64,000 bases of DNA, taken from the NCBI RefSeq assembly GCF_019802045.1, contig NZ_JAHVHU010000012.1, forward strand, positions 118,402-182,401, written 5' to 3'. This document shows positions 36,304 through 45,449 of the stretch, one piece after another; position 1 is the first letter of the stretch, and every line of letters starts with the position of its first letter. The stretch comes from Membranihabitans marinus (GTDB lineage Bacteria; Bacteroidota; Bacteroidia; Chitinophagales; Saprospiraceae). The translations under genes and the position numbers were made by a program. Under the pieces are notes generated by a model. That model made no database searches, was not told the origin of the DNA, and was given only the letters and a program-made list of their open reading frames with translations.

Positions 36304-37275
36304 ATGAGAAAGGAAGAAGTTCACGAAAACTTGAATGACACCGAAGAAAGGATTTGGGCCTGTTTCATGCATCTGTCCTTCAATTTTGCGGGTGGTATTC
36401 GAAATTGGGGAGGATTGCGTGATGAGTTTGAACCGGACAGTTCCACCTGGGATGCGGCCATTGACCGGATGGCTGTCCAAGGTATAAACATGGTATTGAT
36501 GAATCTGGATGATTCTGTACTGTGGAGGATTCATCCTGAAATTTCTTTAAAAAATTCCTGGACACCGGAACGATTGCGGATTGAATTGGATAAAATTCGC
36601 AAAAAGGGAATTGAGCCCATACCGGTCCTGAACTTTGCGGCAACCCACGATGCCTGGTTGGGGGAGTATGCAAAAATGGTCTCCACGCCGAAATATTACG
36701 AGGTATGTAGAGATCTGATCGCAGAAGCAATCGACCTGTTTGATGCGCCCCGGTTTATCCATTTTGGAATGGATGAAGAAACCTATCACCACCAAAAACA
36801 CTTTGACTATGTCGTCATTCGTCAAAAAGAAGCCTGGTGGGCCGATTTGTATTTTTACATCAGTGAGGCCTTTAAGAAGGGCGTGAGACCTTGGGTGTGG
36901 TCGGATTATGTGTGGCATCACCCGGAGGAATTTTTTAAAATGATGCCAAAATCCGTCGTTCAAAGCAATTGGTATTATGGAGAAACCTTTGCCACAGATG
37001 GGAAATATACCCAGGCCTATTTGGATTTGGAACGAGAAGGATATGATCAGATACCTACGGGGAGTTACCACGCGATACCGGCACAGGATTTTAAGGCTAC
37101 GAATGAAATGAATGTTGGGAAAACGGTTGAATTTTGTGCTGAGCACATCAATGATCAAAGATTACTTGGATTTATGCAAACCTTTTGGATGCCGACGACC
37201 AGGCAGTTTGAACCGACCATTCTGAAAGCCATTGATTTGTTGGGGGAGGCCAAGAGTGAATTTCAGGATAAATGA
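36304..37275 (+). CDS. TIM-barrel protein, putative glycosidase, no export signal (copy 2 of 3)
   Basis: The ATG at 36304 gives 323 residues; an upstream TTG would add seven. It begins MRKEEVHENLNDTEERIWACFMHLSFN with no signal peptide, unlike the other two copies. Conserved blocks are GINMVLMNLDDSV, PIPVLNFAATHDAW, FIHFGMDEETYHHQKH, EAWWADLYFY, MPKSVVQSNWYYGE and YDQIPTGSYH. The Asp-Glu pair in FGMDEE is kept. It lacks the segment present in the other copies between NWYYG and AYLDL. It lies 29 bases before copy 3, so the two form a tandem pair, one cytoplasmic and one exported. Confidence 0.7.
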   Translation: MRKEEVHENLNDTEERIWACFMHLSFNFAGGIRNWGGLRDEFEPDSSTWDAAIDRMAVQGINMVLMNLDDSVLWRIHPEISLKNSWTPERLRIELDKIRKKGIEPIPVLNFAATHDAWLGEYAKMVSTPKYYEVCRDLIAEAIDLFDAPRFIHFGMDEETYHHQKHFDYVVIRQKEAWWADLYFYISEAFKKGVRPWVWSDYVWHHPEEFFKMMPKSVVQSNWYYGETFATDGKYTQAYLDLEREGYDQIPTGSYHAIPAQDFKATNEMNVGKTVEFCAEHINDQRLLGFMQTFWMPTTRQFEPTILKAIDLLGEAKSEFQDK

Positions 37276-37304
37276 ATTATGGATCATAAAAACAACAGTA
37301 CAAA

Positions 37305-38411
37305 ATGTATAATCGTAGAAAATTTATAAAGGATATGGCTGTAGCAGGTTCGATGACCACGACATCATCCTTAGTCTCGCCGCTTTTCCGAAATCAAAGA
37401 TCGGTTTATCCGGACAAAATATGGGCGTGTTTGTTGCATTTGAGCTTCAATATGTGGGAAGAGTATATTGCACCACAAAGACCTTTCCGGGGATACCGAC
37501 CCGATTTGCAGTTTAGTGAACCATTGTGGAATAAGGCGTTGAATGAAATGACTGAACAGGGACTGAACATGGTGGTAATCGATCTGGGTGACGGAGTGAA
37601 ATATGACTCCTATCCGGAGATCGCGGTGAACAATGCCTGGTCGGTCGATAAACTGCGTGCGGAACTGGACAAAGCGCGGAAGCTTGGTTTGGAGCCCATT
37701 CCAAAATTGAATTTTTCAGCCGGGCACGACACTTGGATGGGTGTCTATAGCCGGATGGTATCTACAGAACCCTACTATGAATTTTGCAGCAATTTAATCA
37801 AAGAGGTGTCTGAACTGTTCGATCAACCCCGGTTTTTTCATTTGGGGATGGATGAGGAAACCTACAGCCATCAGCGGTATCAAAAGCATATTGTGGTTCG
37901 CCAGGGCGAAGCGTGGTGGAAAGATTTTTATTTTTTGGTGGAAGAAGTCGAGAAAAACAACTCCAGAGCCTGGATCTGGCCCGATTATTTCCTTTGGAAC
38001 GAGCCGGAGGTGTTTTTTAAGCGTATGCCGAAATCCGTGGTTCAAAGCAATTGGTATTATGGACATGACTTTGCAACGAAGGAAGAAGTAGCGGCCACTG
38101 ATCAACAGGAATTTTATGATAAAAGTAGTAAGGGTAAGAAGTACAAACGATTCAGCGATGCGTATCTGGACCTGGATCGACATGGGTATGATCAAATCCC
38201 CACAGGCAGCTTCCATACGGACAATGCTTCAAACATTGGTCAGACTGTAGAATTTGGCCAAAAGTTCCTTTCCGATGACCGGTTACTTGGTTTTTTGCAA
38301 ACCATCTGGAAGCCGACAATTGAAGATTCGGACCGTCATTCTGATATGGGTTATGAGGAGCGGATCCTAAAGGGGATAGATTTGATGGGGAAGGCTAAGA
38401 AATATGATTAG
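37305..38411 (+). CDS. Tat-type secreted TIM-barrel protein, putative glycosidase (copy 3 of 3)
   Basis: 368 residues, start MYNRRKFIKDMAVAGSMTTT with a twin-arginine-like signal. It matches the protein at 1760-2866 over nearly its whole length, with long identical runs such as WKDFYFLVEEVEKNNSRAWI and KSVVQSNWYYG. The only clearly different part is a linker after that motif (about residues 262-285). FHLGMDEETYSHQ keeps the candidate catalytic Asp-Glu. Codons are richer in G/C at third positions than in copy 1. It follows the signal-less copy 2 by 29 bases. Family not named with certainty; glycosidase role inferred from fold and context. Confidence 0.72.
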   Translation: MYNRRKFIKDMAVAGSMTTTSSLVSPLFRNQRSVYPDKIWACLLHLSFNMWEEYIAPQRPFRGYRPDLQFSEPLWNKALNEMTEQGLNMVVIDLGDGVKYDSYPEIAVNNAWSVDKLRAELDKARKLGLEPIPKLNFSAGHDTWMGVYSRMVSTEPYYEFCSNLIKEVSELFDQPRFFHLGMDEETYSHQRYQKHIVVRQGEAWWKDFYFLVEEVEKNNSRAWIWPDYFLWNEPEVFFKRMPKSVVQSNWYYGHDFATKEEVAATDQQEFYDKSSKGKKYKRFSDAYLDLDRHGYDQIPTGSFHTDNASNIGQTVEFGQKFLSDDRLLGFLQTIWKPTIEDSDRHSDMGYEERILKGIDLMGKAKKYD

Positions 38412-38447
38412 CGATAAGGTAAAATGGTAGCCAAACTGATTACACTA

Positions 38448-38780
38448 CTATATGTTTATACGCTCGAGTAGCTCTGCAGCGGTATAAACCGGCAATTGGA
38501 GAATAGCTGCCTTCTTTAATTCGTGATCTGTGGATATGAAAATGTTAATTTAAATTTTATTGCTGTATAATTTTGTAGCGCATCTTCAATGTCTTCCATA
38601 TCACTGCTTATTGCTAAAACTGCTGTAGAGTGATCGCAATCAATGATCTGTGCATCATTTAAAATTGTAAGAATAAAATCTTGTGTTTAGAAGTATAGTG
38701 CTTGACCTTCTGGATGCATCCACTTTGATATCTATTCTGTTTTTCATGCATGCGTGGTTTTATAGTAAATATACCAGTAG
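38448..38780 (-). pseudogene. PIN-domain (VapC-like) remnant
   Basis: Reading the minus strand, ILNDAQIIDCD then DMEDIEDALQNYTAI, followed after a frame change by FISTDHELKKAAILQLPVYTAAELLERI with a stop at 38448-38450. This order matches the C-terminal half of PIN-domain proteins (the D-x-E-D-A-L helix, the (I/V)-(S/T)-x-D strand with the third acidic residue, then the PV-x-T/S-x-x-E-L-L tail). The frame break and the unclear N-terminal part show it is not functional. No antitoxin partner is seen next to it. Confidence 0.55.
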
Positions 38781-39663
38781 GGTGATATCAGTTTTCTTGT
38801 TTAATGTCTTTTTACAAAAAGTTGAATAATTCATCTGTGTTATTTGATGTCCATCCATTCTAAGTTGGTGCTTTCGTGTTTTTGATCCAAAGTAGCTTTT
38901 GGCAGGGTTCAGCTTTCTAGGTTCGGATCACTAAAGCATTCCATACAAATTCTCCGGAAACCATTTCTATCGTTGCCGATCCTTTGTTTCAATATGGGTT
39001 GGTACTGAAACGGGCCCATAAACCATCGCCTGGCACACTTTATCCATTTGGAAGGTCGCATGAATATGATCCAATTTGGGAATTGGTCGAATGAGTCAGC
39101 CCATTTGAATTGTCTGAAAGGAGGTAAAGTCATTGACGTAATCAAACATCATATACTAATGCTGGGAAAAGATCTTTTGTTCGTACTCCTTCGGACATTA
39201 GAGGCGGCTAAGGTCCGCGGCTGTCTGCGGAGCGAACGTTCTAATTTTTTAATTATTAACTGATTATCGCCGTGAATGACCTTTATGAATAAATGGAGGT
39301 AGTCATGCATTATTCTATATAGGCATTGAGAAGAATTGGTTATTAGCTTAAAAATAAGACAAAAATTAAACTAAGCAACCTCTGAGTGAATTTAGGTGCA
39401 TTCTGTGAAGTGACGTATAGTTATATAGAGTTGATGTAAGTAGCTAATGTGAAAAAAACTAGGAAATCAAATATAATATTAAGTAAAAATTTAGATATTA
39501 GCGTTTGTCATAACAATTTAGTGCTGTGTTTTACTATGTATTAGATCACTATGCTCCTTTAACTATATATGTAGCATGAAAATTCATTGTTCTAATATGC
39601 TGTGCAGAGCCCTAAACTCTGGTTATTACAAAAACTGATTACTAACTTTCTAAATATTCAAGT
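38781..39663. other. Non-coding gap before the second susC
   Basis: About 880 bases with no supported gene. Short frames on both strands around 38909-39263 have no recognisable motif. The last 300 bases are strongly AT-rich, as expected of a control region for the susC at 39664. I see no exact TAnnTTTG with a matching -33 element. Confidence 0.5.
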
Positions 39664-42600
39664 ATGATTCAATTGATTGTGCGAAAAATCCTCCTGATCG
39701 GAATTGTTTTTGGTTTGATCGTTCCGGTTCAAGCCGAATATATTCCATTAGTCAACAATGATGTCATGTATGCTGAATCACCTCCTCCTCCCATTGATAT
39801 TTCAGGAATTATAAGGGATTCACAGGGTGAAGCTTTGATCGGGGTCAATGTACTCGTAAAAGGGAGTACAAAGGGGACATCCACAGATGTTGAAGGAGCG
39901 TTCACGCTATCTGATGTAGCTGAAGATGCCATTCTTGTCATCTCGTATGTAGGCTATCAAACCAAAGAAGTGCCTATAGACGGCCGGGCAATAATCCAAA
40001 TTACACTGGACGAAGATCTCCAACAATTGGAGGAGGTTGTCGTCGTGGGATATGGAACACAGAAAAAGCAAGATCTCACTGGTGCTATTGATAATGTTAA
40101 TTTTGACAAAGATGTAGGGACCCGACCGGTGGCCAATGTGCAGCAAATGCTGCAGGGGTTAACGCCCAATCTGAACCTTTCTATTAATAATGGCGGCGGT
40201 GAACCCGGTGCCACACAAAACATTAATATTCGTGGTCTGGGTACATTGACAGGTAGTGGTGGAGAGCCCTATATCCTGCTTGATGGAATTCCGATCACGG
40301 TTTCGGAAATGAATGGAATCAATCCTTCTGATATTTCCGATATTTCGATATTGAAAGATGCTGCATCGGCAGCTATCTATGGCTCAAGGGGGGCTTATGG
40401 TGTTATTTTGATCACCACGAAAAGGGGTGAGAAAAGAGAAAAAGTCAAATTTGACATTTCATCTAATGTGGCTTTTGCTTCACCGACCCGCCTTCCGGAA
40501 ATGATGAATAGCCTTCAGTTTATTGATGCCATAAACACCTCAAATATCAACGCCTTTGGCTCTCCGTATTACAAGGATGATGTGATACAGCGAACGAAGG
40601 ATTATATTGATGGCAAGCTGAAAACAGAAGCCCAACCCAATGAAACCGGTACCGGCTGGCAATCCAATGCAAACAACGATTTTTATGACATCTTTTTCAA
40701 GGAAAATGTCCCTAGACAACAGCACAGAGTTAGCTTAAGTGGTGGGTCAGCGACGAATACATTTTATTTGTCTGGAAGCTATTATGATCAGATTGGGAAT
40801 TTCAATTTTGCCGATAATGAATACGACCGGTTCAATTTCACAGGGAATTGGAACAGTAGAGTTAACGATTGGCTATCATTTGATATGTCGGCCAAGTATT
40901 CCAAAGAGAATCGCAATTTTCCTTCCGGCGGATATGGGGGATATGATAAAAATATCTTCTATCATCAGATCTCGCGTCTTCGTCCCATCCAGGGTCTTTA
41001 CGATCCGGATGGCAACTTAATTCTGGCGGATGCATTGCGACTTCAAAAGTCTGGGTATACGGACAATGTGAAAAATCGAACTATTCTGCAGATCGGAACG
41101 AACATAGAGCCCGTGACGGGCTGGGTGACTCGCTTCACGTATAACTATAAGCTGAACAATGAGAATCAAAAGAAAACCCGGCTCCGGAACTTTCTTTTTC
41201 AACCGGATGGAACATCGGATAATGTAGGGTTTAATCCGGATGACTTTTCGCGATATTTTGAAAGTGGAAATACACAGGTAATGAACGTGACAACCTCTTA
41301 TGATAAATCGATAGGTGGTCACAATTTTGTTGCAATGGCAGGCTATGAGCAGCAGTTGGTTCAATGGGAAAATCTATCGGGGCGGAAAACAAATTTGATT
41401 ACGGCTAATATTCCGACCATTAGTACGGCAACCGGTGAGGATTATATAGGAGATGGTGCAAGTCAGTATAGCCAGCAAGGTGTGTTTGCGCGATTAACCT
41501 ATAACTATAAAAGCAAATACCTGGTGAAAGCAACAGGGCGATATGATGGGAGTTCATTTTTCCGGGAAGGCAAACAGTGGGGCTTCTTTCCATCTGTAGA
41601 GGTCGGATATAATATTGCAAAAGAAGAATTTTGGCCGGTATCGTCCGTAAATACCTTTAAGCTGAGAGCTAACTGGGGAGAATTGGGGAATCATGATCCC
41701 AGATTGGCGAATCGATTCGTAGAATTGCTGCCGTCTGGTTCAACGTCCTGGTTGATCGGTGGTCAACGACCAAACGTGATTCGTGCGCCCGGTATTATCA
41801 GTCCTTCATTAACCTGGGAGACGGTGACCACCAAGAATTTTGGTTTTGATGTAGCGCTGTTTGAAAATAAAATTGAAGGGTCATTTGATCTTTACAACAG
41901 AACGACCTCTGATATGATAGGGCCTGTAGAGTCTTTGCCTGAGGTGCTGGGCGTCGGTGCACCAGCAGAAAACAATGCTGCTCTGGAGACTAGAGGATGG
42001 GAATTGAGTGCACGGTATCGGGGCGCTGTCGGGAAGGTTAGCTATCGGGCAGGATTTAATATAGGAGATAATAAGACAGTGGTTCAAAAATACCGAAATC
42101 CGACGGGTATCCTTTCCAACTGGAGAGAGGGAGAAGAAGTAGGAGAAATTTGGGGATATACTACGGTAGGCTACTTTAAGACAGATGATGAAGCTGAAAA
42201 TGCTCCGGATCAAAGTTTGTTTTGGTCAAGGTGGGGAGCTGGTGATGTCCAGTATGCTGATGTAAACGGGGATGGTGTTATCAACAATGGTAAAAATACT
42301 TTAGAAGATCATGGAGATCTTAAAATCATAGGCAATAACAGACCCCGGTATAATTTTGGAATTAATCTCGGAGTGAACTTTGCCGGATTTGATCTATCCT
42401 TATTATTTCAAGGGATAGGAAAACGTGATTTTCTATTTAGCAGAAATAGTAATCTGTTCTATGGATTCCGAGGAAGTCAGTGGCAAAATTCCTGGATTAC
42501 GTCCGCGCTTGATTATTGGACGCCTGAAAACACAGATGCATACTTTCCAAAGCCCTATTTGAACAATGAGCACCTAAAGAACACCAGAGAACAAACAAAG

Positions 42601-42843
42601 TATTTGCAAGATGCCTCCTATATGAGACTGAAAAATATTCAGCTGGGATACACTTTGCCATCATCGGTTATGAATCGAGTCGGCTTGAGAAACGTGCAGT
42701 TGGTATTTAGTGGAGAAAATCTTCTAACTTTTACAAAGCTATGGGAATCTTACGATCCAGAAGCGCTCGGCGGGGGCTGGGGCCAGGGAAAGATATTTCC
42801 CTTGCAGAAGGTGTTATCGGTCGGGTTGAACGTAGGACTATAA
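39664..42843 (+). CDS. SusC/RagA-family TonB-dependent receptor without STN domain
   Basis: 1059 residues. Signal peptide 1-24, then directly a carboxypeptidase-D-like domain (about 44-117, SGIIRDSQGEALIGVNVLVKG, SYVGYQT). TonB-box-like LEEVVVVGYGTQKK is at 122-135. The plug has NINIRGLGTL and PYILLDGIPI...DISILKDAASAAIYGSRGA. A barrel follows, ending in VLSVGLNVGL. Lack of an STN domain agrees with the absence of a sigma/FecR pair beside it, so it should be controlled by another type of regulator. SusD follows after 166 bases. Confidence 0.96.
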   Translation: MIQLIVRKILLIGIVFGLIVPVQAEYIPLVNNDVMYAESPPPPIDISGIIRDSQGEALIGVNVLVKGSTKGTSTDVEGAFTLSDVAEDAILVISYVGYQTKEVPIDGRAIIQITLDEDLQQLEEVVVVGYGTQKKQDLTGAIDNVNFDKDVGTRPVANVQQMLQGLTPNLNLSINNGGGEPGATQNINIRGLGTLTGSGGEPYILLDGIPITVSEMNGINPSDISDISILKDAASAAIYGSRGAYGVILITTKRGEKREKVKFDISSNVAFASPTRLPEMMNSLQFIDAINTSNINAFGSPYYKDDVIQRTKDYIDGKLKTEAQPNETGTGWQSNANNDFYDIFFKENVPRQQHRVSLSGGSATNTFYLSGSYYDQIGNFNFADNEYDRFNFTGNWNSRVNDWLSFDMSAKYSKENRNFPSGGYGGYDKNIFYHQISRLRPIQGLYDPDGNLILADALRLQKSGYTDNVKNRTILQIGTNIEPVTGWVTRFTYNYKLNNENQKKTRLRNFLFQPDGTSDNVGFNPDDFSRYFESGNTQVMNVTTSYDKSIGGHNFVAMAGYEQQLVQWENLSGRKTNLITANIPTISTATGEDYIGDGASQYSQQGVFARLTYNYKSKYLVKATGRYDGSSFFREGKQWGFFPSVEVGYNIAKEEFWPVSSVNTFKLRANWGELGNHDPRLANRFVELLPSGSTSWLIGGQRPNVIRAPGIISPSLTWETVTTKNFGFDVALFENKIEGSFDLYNRTTSDMIGPVESLPEVLGVGAPAENNAALETRGWELSARYRGAVGKVSYRAGFNIGDNKTVVQKYRNPTGILSNWREGEEVGEIWGYTTVGYFKTDDEAENAPDQSLFWSRWGAGDVQYADVNGDGVINNGKNTLEDHGDLKIIGNNRPRYNFGINLGVNFAGFDLSLLFQGIGKRDFLFSRNSNLFYGFRGSQWQNSWITSALDYWTPENTDAYFPKPYLNNEHLKNTREQTKYLQDASYMRLKNIQLGYTLPSSVMNRVGLRNVQLVFSGENLLTFTKLWESYDPEALGGGWGQGKIFPLQKVLSVGLNVGL

Positions 42844-43009
42844 ATAATTTTAAACAGATTGAAACGAGCATTAATTTTCATCATTTACATTTAGGGATAC
42901 CGATGGCAAACATATCTAATAAGAATGATTTAAATGGCATGAGCGTTTCTGAATGCATTTTCCCAAACCTTTGGGATGAACATTCAACAAACTATAAAAA
43001 ACAAAGCAG

Positions 43010-44749
43010 ATGAAAAGTTTATTAATCAGTATGATAGCAGGACTGTTATTTGTATCTTTCTACTCTTGCAACAAGGATTTTCTGGATCGTCCGGATTTGG
43101 ACAATATAACGACCTCGAGCTTTTGGAAGACTCCGAGTGACCTGGAATTATACGTTACTCAATTTTACCACAATTTACCGTCCTGGAGCCCCGGAGCATG
43201 GAACGGGGGCATTTACTGGTGGGATGGATCCAGTGATAATCTCATCCATACCAATGTCAATAACCGCATGGCAGGTTTGTATACCATAAATAGTGGCAAT
43301 GGCAATTGGGATTATGGGGATATCCGGTCAGTAAATATATTTCTCGATAAGTATCCGGAGGTGGACGCGCCAATGAGCGAAATTGGTCAAAGCGTGGGAG
43401 AGGGGTACTTTTTTCGCGCGTGGTTTTACTTTGACTTATTGCGCAATTATGGCGGGGTTCCCTGGATTGAAAAGCCGCTGGCTCCGGATGCTGAGGAGTT
43501 GTTTGCTCCAAGAGAATCCCGGGATGTGATTGCTACTAAGATTTTAGAAGATCTGGATCAAGCAATTAGTTTTCTGAACTCCGGCAAACAAGCCAACGGG
43601 AATCGCATCAGTAAGGAAGTTGCTATGCTTTTTAAAGCGCGGGTAGCCTTGTATGAAGGTACCTGGGAAAAATATCATGCCGGGACCGAATTTGGCGTTA
43701 GTGGGAAAGATGGAAGTAATTTTATCCAAATGGCCGCTGATGTTGCTAAAAACTTGATGGATAATCCGGCCGGCTTTGCAATTTCCACCAACGGTGATCC
43801 CCAGAATGATTATTGGACATTGTTCAATCAAACGGACCTCAGTTCAAATCCTGAGGTGATGGTTTGGAGAAAATTTGACCTCAATCAGGGTGTGACGCAC
43901 AATGGTCAGCGCTATTTGCCACGAATCGGAGGATCGTATGGATTGTCCAGGCAACTGGTCAATGATTATTTGTGTTCGGATGGAAAACCGATAGCTACGA
44001 GCCCTTTATACCAAGGAGATGCGACCATCATGGATGTATCGGCAAACCGGGACTTGCGGTTGTCTCAAACCATGTGGCTGCCGGGTGAGTTAATGGCTAC
44101 AGGTCGTGGGCAGGAGGATCAGTTCTTTGAAAAAGCGCCCATTGATGCTTCCGGGTCCAGCCGTTGTCCTACCGGCTATATGATCTATAAAGGAGCCAAC
44201 CCAAACCGGGATCATTTCTTTACCGGAGGCGTAGGTACGACGACTTCACCAGCTTTCCGTTTTGCGGAGGCACTGTTGATTTATGCGGAAGCCAAAGCTG
44301 AGCTGGGAACAATCACACAAAGCGATCTGGATATGACGGTCAATGTGTTGCGAGACCGGGTAGCGATGCCACATTTGATTATGGCCGAGATCGAGACGGA
44401 TCCCAATTGGTTGTATCCCAATCTCTCCCCTATACTCAATGAAGTACGTCGAGAACGACATATCGAGTTTGCGTTGGAAGGCTACCGACCGGATGACATT
44501 ATGCGCTGGAGAGCGCATGATTTATTTGTGGGGAAGCGGCTGAAAGGAGCCAAGTTTGATCCGGAGACCTATCCGGATGTCACAGTTGGAGAAGTTGTTT
44601 TCCTTGATGAGGAAGGATATATTGATCCATTGCAAAAGCAAATACCGAATGGATATCAGTTTAATCCTGGCAGGGATTATCTGTTGCCGGTACCGCAAGA
44701 ACAATTAACCTTAAATACGAGTTTGACCCAGAATCCGGGGTGGAATTAG
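43010..44749 (+). CDS. SusD/RagB-family nutrient-binding lipoprotein
   Basis: 579 residues. Lipoprotein signal KSLLISMIAGLLFVSFYSC with Cys20 lipidated, then NKDFLDRPDLDNITTSSFWKT, the standard SusD opening with the alternative 'SFWKTxxD' style. EGYFFRAWFYFDLLRNYGGVPWI is the TPR core, and NEVRRERHIEFALEGYRPDDIMRW with YLLPVPQEQLTLN is the C-terminal family pattern. It should cap the receptor at 39664 and bind its glycan. A terminator-like hairpin follows 20 bases after the stop, so the operon appears to be only susC-susD. Confidence 0.95.
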   Translation: MKSLLISMIAGLLFVSFYSCNKDFLDRPDLDNITTSSFWKTPSDLELYVTQFYHNLPSWSPGAWNGGIYWWDGSSDNLIHTNVNNRMAGLYTINSGNGNWDYGDIRSVNIFLDKYPEVDAPMSEIGQSVGEGYFFRAWFYFDLLRNYGGVPWIEKPLAPDAEELFAPRESRDVIATKILEDLDQAISFLNSGKQANGNRISKEVAMLFKARVALYEGTWEKYHAGTEFGVSGKDGSNFIQMAADVAKNLMDNPAGFAISTNGDPQNDYWTLFNQTDLSSNPEVMVWRKFDLNQGVTHNGQRYLPRIGGSYGLSRQLVNDYLCSDGKPIATSPLYQGDATIMDVSANRDLRLSQTMWLPGELMATGRGQEDQFFEKAPIDASGSSRCPTGYMIYKGANPNRDHFFTGGVGTTTSPAFRFAEALLIYAEAKAELGTITQSDLDMTVNVLRDRVAMPHLIMAEIETDPNWLYPNLSPILNEVRRERHIEFALEGYRPDDIMRWRAHDLFVGKRLKGAKFDPETYPDVTVGEVVFLDEEGYIDPLQKQIPNGYQFNPGRDYLLPVPQEQLTLNTSLTQNPGWN

Positions 44750-44769
44750 AGGAGATAGAAATTTTATGC

Positions 44770-44806
44770 CAGAGCCCCTGATCAAAAACATGCGATTAGG
44801 GCTCTG
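44770..44806 (+). terminator. Terminator-like hairpin after susD
   Basis: CAGAGCCC (44770-44777) pairs with GGGCTCTG (44799-44806) across a 21-base loop. A T-rich but not pure-T stretch follows. It lies 20 bases past the susD stop and before minus-strand genes. Confidence 0.5.
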
Positions 44807-44820
44807 CTTACTTTATGTGT

Positions 44821-45237
44821 TTTCTATCGTTTGCGACAGTTTTTTGTATCGTTGGTGAAGCAGTTCGTCAACCTCCAGGTGTTGATTTAGTAAATCATGC
44901 TACGTTCCATATTCTATTTGTTGATGCCTAAGAAATATCCGGATATTTTCTTTCACTTTGAGTGACGGATAGACAAAGGGATCCTCTAAGAGCGCTCCCA
45001 CTTTTCTTGCTATGGAAATCTAATTTCGCTCTCATAGTTGGGTGGCATGCCTGTTATGTAGTTGACCAAAGGCTTTTTTTGTCCCGTTGGGACCGAGGAT
45101 GTAGTTGATTTCGCCACGGAATAGAGGGAGATTGAAGTTTTATAGGACGCATTTTGAGCTGCCAGCAAATGGATTATTCTTGTATGAATAGGAAAGATTA
45201 GAAATGGTTAAAGCGGTCACATTTGCAGGATCTGGTA
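44821..45237 (-). pseudogene. ABC transporter ATPase remnant, BcrA/immunity-type
   Basis: Minus-strand reading in shifting frames gives ALTISNLSYSYKNN, NFNLPLFRGEINYILGPNG (Walker A, continuing TKK where GKT is expected), VGALLEDPFVYPSLKVKENI (Q-loop region) and HLEVDELLHQRYKKLSQ, which stops at the point where the LSGGQ signature should follow. GALLEDP-x-x-YPSL resembles BcrA/LanF-type ATPases used for antibiotic or bacteriocin self-protection. At least three in-frame stops and frame changes show decay. It lies at the downstream end of the precursor-peptide locus on the same strand. Confidence 0.7.
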
Positions 45238-45449
45238 ATTAATCCCTTAAGGTTAGGAAGTTCTGAAAATAAGCATTTAAGCCTACTTAGAAGGTCATAC
45301 GATAATTCTGGTGAAATGCATTGTCAACGATCTTGCTGGTTTTGCAGGTTAAATTATCTACTGCGTATGAGAGAGTCTCATATATAGCATTCAAGTACAA
45401 AATGATCTCAAAACGATACGCCGAATCCCATCGAAGAAGAATATTGCCT

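Noticed and set aside
38909..39263. Overlapping frames on both strands before the second susC
   Set aside because: Neither shows a family motif; composition is like non-coding DNA.
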